Origin: Ruminococcus sp.
GTDB taxonomy: Bacteria; Bacillota; Clostridia; Oscillospirales; Ruminococcaceae
Direction: 5' to 3'
NCBI GenBank assembly: GCA_019417865.1
Contig: DYCW01000277.1
Coordinates: 1-6,082, forward strand
Length of the DNA stretch: 6,082 bases
Shown here: positions 5,398 to 6,082 of the stretch, one piece after another
Position numbering within the stretch: position 1 is the first letter of the stretch
Layout: every line of letters starts with the position of its first letter
Notes under the pieces: model-generated
Database searches by the model: none
Told to the model about the DNA's origin: nothing
The model's input: only the letters and a program-made list of their open reading frames with translations
Position numbers and translations under genes: made by a program

Positions 5398-5958
5398 TTA
5401 TTCGATTGCAAGGGCGTTCAAGAATGCTGCAACATTTTTGATTTCTGTTAATATAGTTTTATCTTCTGAGGCAGGAACGAGATCTGTATTGTGGCTGCAA
5501 ATCAATGGAGAAACTTGCTGTACATTCATATAATGCAGCAGGCAAACCGCCGTATCATATGCTTTTTGTGGCTTACCACTCCCGCCGCCAACCAGCAACA
5601 CAGCCCCCTTTTTGGGTTTGAGCGGCAGCATTTCATGACGGAAATACTTTGCTGAAAAATACAATTGCAGTCGGCTGCCCAAATCCAGTAGTTTTCCGGT
5701 CAGCTCTGAAAAATAGATGGGAGATGCAATGACAACATTGTCACAAGTCTGAAGAAATGAGTGAATTTCCTGCATGTCGTCCTTTATGATGCAGTAAGGT
5801 TGTTCCCGGCATTTTCGGCAGTCGATGCAAGGGGAGATATCCGCTGTGTAGGCGTTGACAATTTTACATTGCCCGTATAGTTGTTCTATCAGATTTTGAA
5901 TTAAAAATGCAGTATCCCCGTTTTTTCTTGGAGACCCGTTGAAAATAATCGTTTGCAT
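5398..5958 (-). CDS. Flavodoxin-fold NAD(P)H-dependent FMN oxidoreductase
   Basis: A 186-residue soluble protein with the flavodoxin-like fold, normal in length for the family. The FMN phosphate loop is GSPRKNGDT at 8-16, and the second flavin-contact motif is ASPIYF at 78-83. Between them is the Cys cluster C44-x2-C47-x2-C50-x5-C56 (CIDCRKCREQPYC, then IIKDDM), characteristic of the iron-sulfur-flavoprotein-like reductases common in anaerobes. The spacing suggests a redox-active or metal-binding site, though many relatives are simply annotated as NAD(P)H oxidoreductases. A glycine-rich VGGGSG follows at 123-128. The ATG at 5958 is chosen because GGAGAG lies 8 bases upstream; upstream ATG and GTG codons at 5964 and 5967 are too close to that site. 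It runs convergent to the XRE regulator and is probably monocistronic. The physiological substrate (quinone, flavin, nitro compound or protein partner) is unknown. Confidence 0.9.
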   Translation of the reverse strand: MQTIIFNGSPRKNGDTAFLIQNLIEQLYGQCKIVNAYTADISPCIDCRKCREQPYCIIKDDMQEIHSFLQTCDNVVIASPIYFSELTGKLLDLGSRLQLYFSAKYFRHEMLPLKPKKGAVLLVGGGSGKPQKAYDTAVCLLHYMNVQQVSPLICSHNTDLVPASEDKTILTEIKNVAAFLNALAIE

Positions 5959-5966
5959 GGTCATCA

Positions 5967-5972
5967 CTCTCC
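5967..5972 (-). promoter_or_regulatory. Ribosome binding site deciding the oxidoreductase start
   Basis: GGAGAG on the minus strand lies 8 bases before the ATG at 5958. It leaves only 2 bases before the ATG at 5964 and overlaps the GTG at 5967, so the shorter protein starting MQTIIF is preferred. Confidence 0.7.
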
Positions 5973-5988
5973 GTTTTTATTATAGTTC

Positions 5989-6017
5989 ATGTTATAATAA
6001 ACATGCATTTATTGTAA
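5989..6017 (-). promoter_or_regulatory. Candidate promoter for the flavin oxidoreductase
   Basis: On the minus strand TTACAA (6017-6012) and TAACAT (5994-5989) are 17 bases apart. Transcription would start a few bases past 5989 and leave a short leader with the ribosome binding site. A better -10 (TATAAT, 5984-5979) exists, but would start transcripts at the ribosome binding site and lacks a -35. Confidence 0.4.
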
Positions 6018-6020
6018 CAT
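5989..6020. promoter_or_regulatory. 32-bp near-palindromic operator candidate
   Basis: ATGTTATAATAAA (5989-6001) and TTTATTGTAACAT (6008-6020) are inverted copies matching at 12 of 13 positions, around the 6-base spacer CATGCA. The element covers the whole candidate promoter of the oxidoreductase gene, about 30 bases upstream of its start. This is the size and placement expected for a dimeric repressor such as a TetR-, MarR- or HxlR-type protein; no such regulator is encoded in the window next to it. The remaining 6021-6082 is AT-rich with no gene seen. Confidence 0.55.
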
Positions 6021-6082
6021 AAAAATACTAAAAAATTATAAATTAAAAATAATTATATAGAAACTGATGGGCTATTTTCTGT

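Noticed and set aside
5316..5400. Small hydrophobic ORF after AGAAGGGGA, running into the end of the oxidoreductase gene
   Set aside because: No ATG or GTG at proper spacing; the nearest TTG is about 13 bases away and the frame runs antisense into a real gene.
5989..6003. PerR or Fur box in the oxidoreductase promoter
   Set aside because: Only one half (TTATAAT) fits the consensus; the real symmetry of the site is the larger 32-bp dyad with a different centre.

Overview
The window looks like chromosomal DNA from a low-GC Gram-positive gut anaerobe (Bacillota, class Clostridia, probably Lachnospiraceae or a near relative). This is inferred from the AT-rich intergenic DNA, the strong AGGAGG-type ribosome binding sites and the protein families; no 16S or other marker gene is present. 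No tRNA, rRNA, CRISPR array or transposase gene was found.

Left part (1-2708): the 3' end of one ABC half-exporter gene overlaps, by ATGA, a complete second half-exporter gene. A ZIP-family divalent metal transporter follows 50 bp later on the same strand. The upstream half-exporter keeps only its last ~25 recognisable residues, and these are preceded in frame by a hydrophobic segment that does not belong there. This suggests that the usual heterodimer partner has been deleted or rearranged.

Middle (2709-3530): after an AT-rich gap comes a cytosolic-looking, cysteine-rich protein with two DUF305-type MIPHH repeats, closed by a clear intrinsic terminator. A metal theme, shared with the ZIP gene, is plausible but not proven.

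Right-middle (3531-5248): this is what remains of a three-gene module: an ABC ATPase of the MacB/LolD type, an FtsX-like permease, and an XRE-type regulator with a large beta-rich C-terminal domain. The ATPase breaks off just after its D-loop. About 10 bases later, in another frame, lies what reads as the extreme C-terminus of an FtsX-like permease, ending just before the regulator's ribosome binding site. One deletion removing the end of the ATPase and nearly all of the permease explains this. The regulator is intact.

Right end (5249-6082): a 68-bp nested inverted repeat lies between the regulator and a convergent, minus-strand NAD(P)H-type flavin oxidoreductase gene. The oxidoreductase has a 32-bp near-palindrome in its promoter region, a good operator candidate.

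Overall the window combines four intact metal-, redox- or regulation-related genes plus one complete ABC half-exporter with two broken ABC systems. The most notable signals are the deletion scars and the two dyad-symmetric intergenic elements. I did not find convincing evidence for a wholly new biological system.
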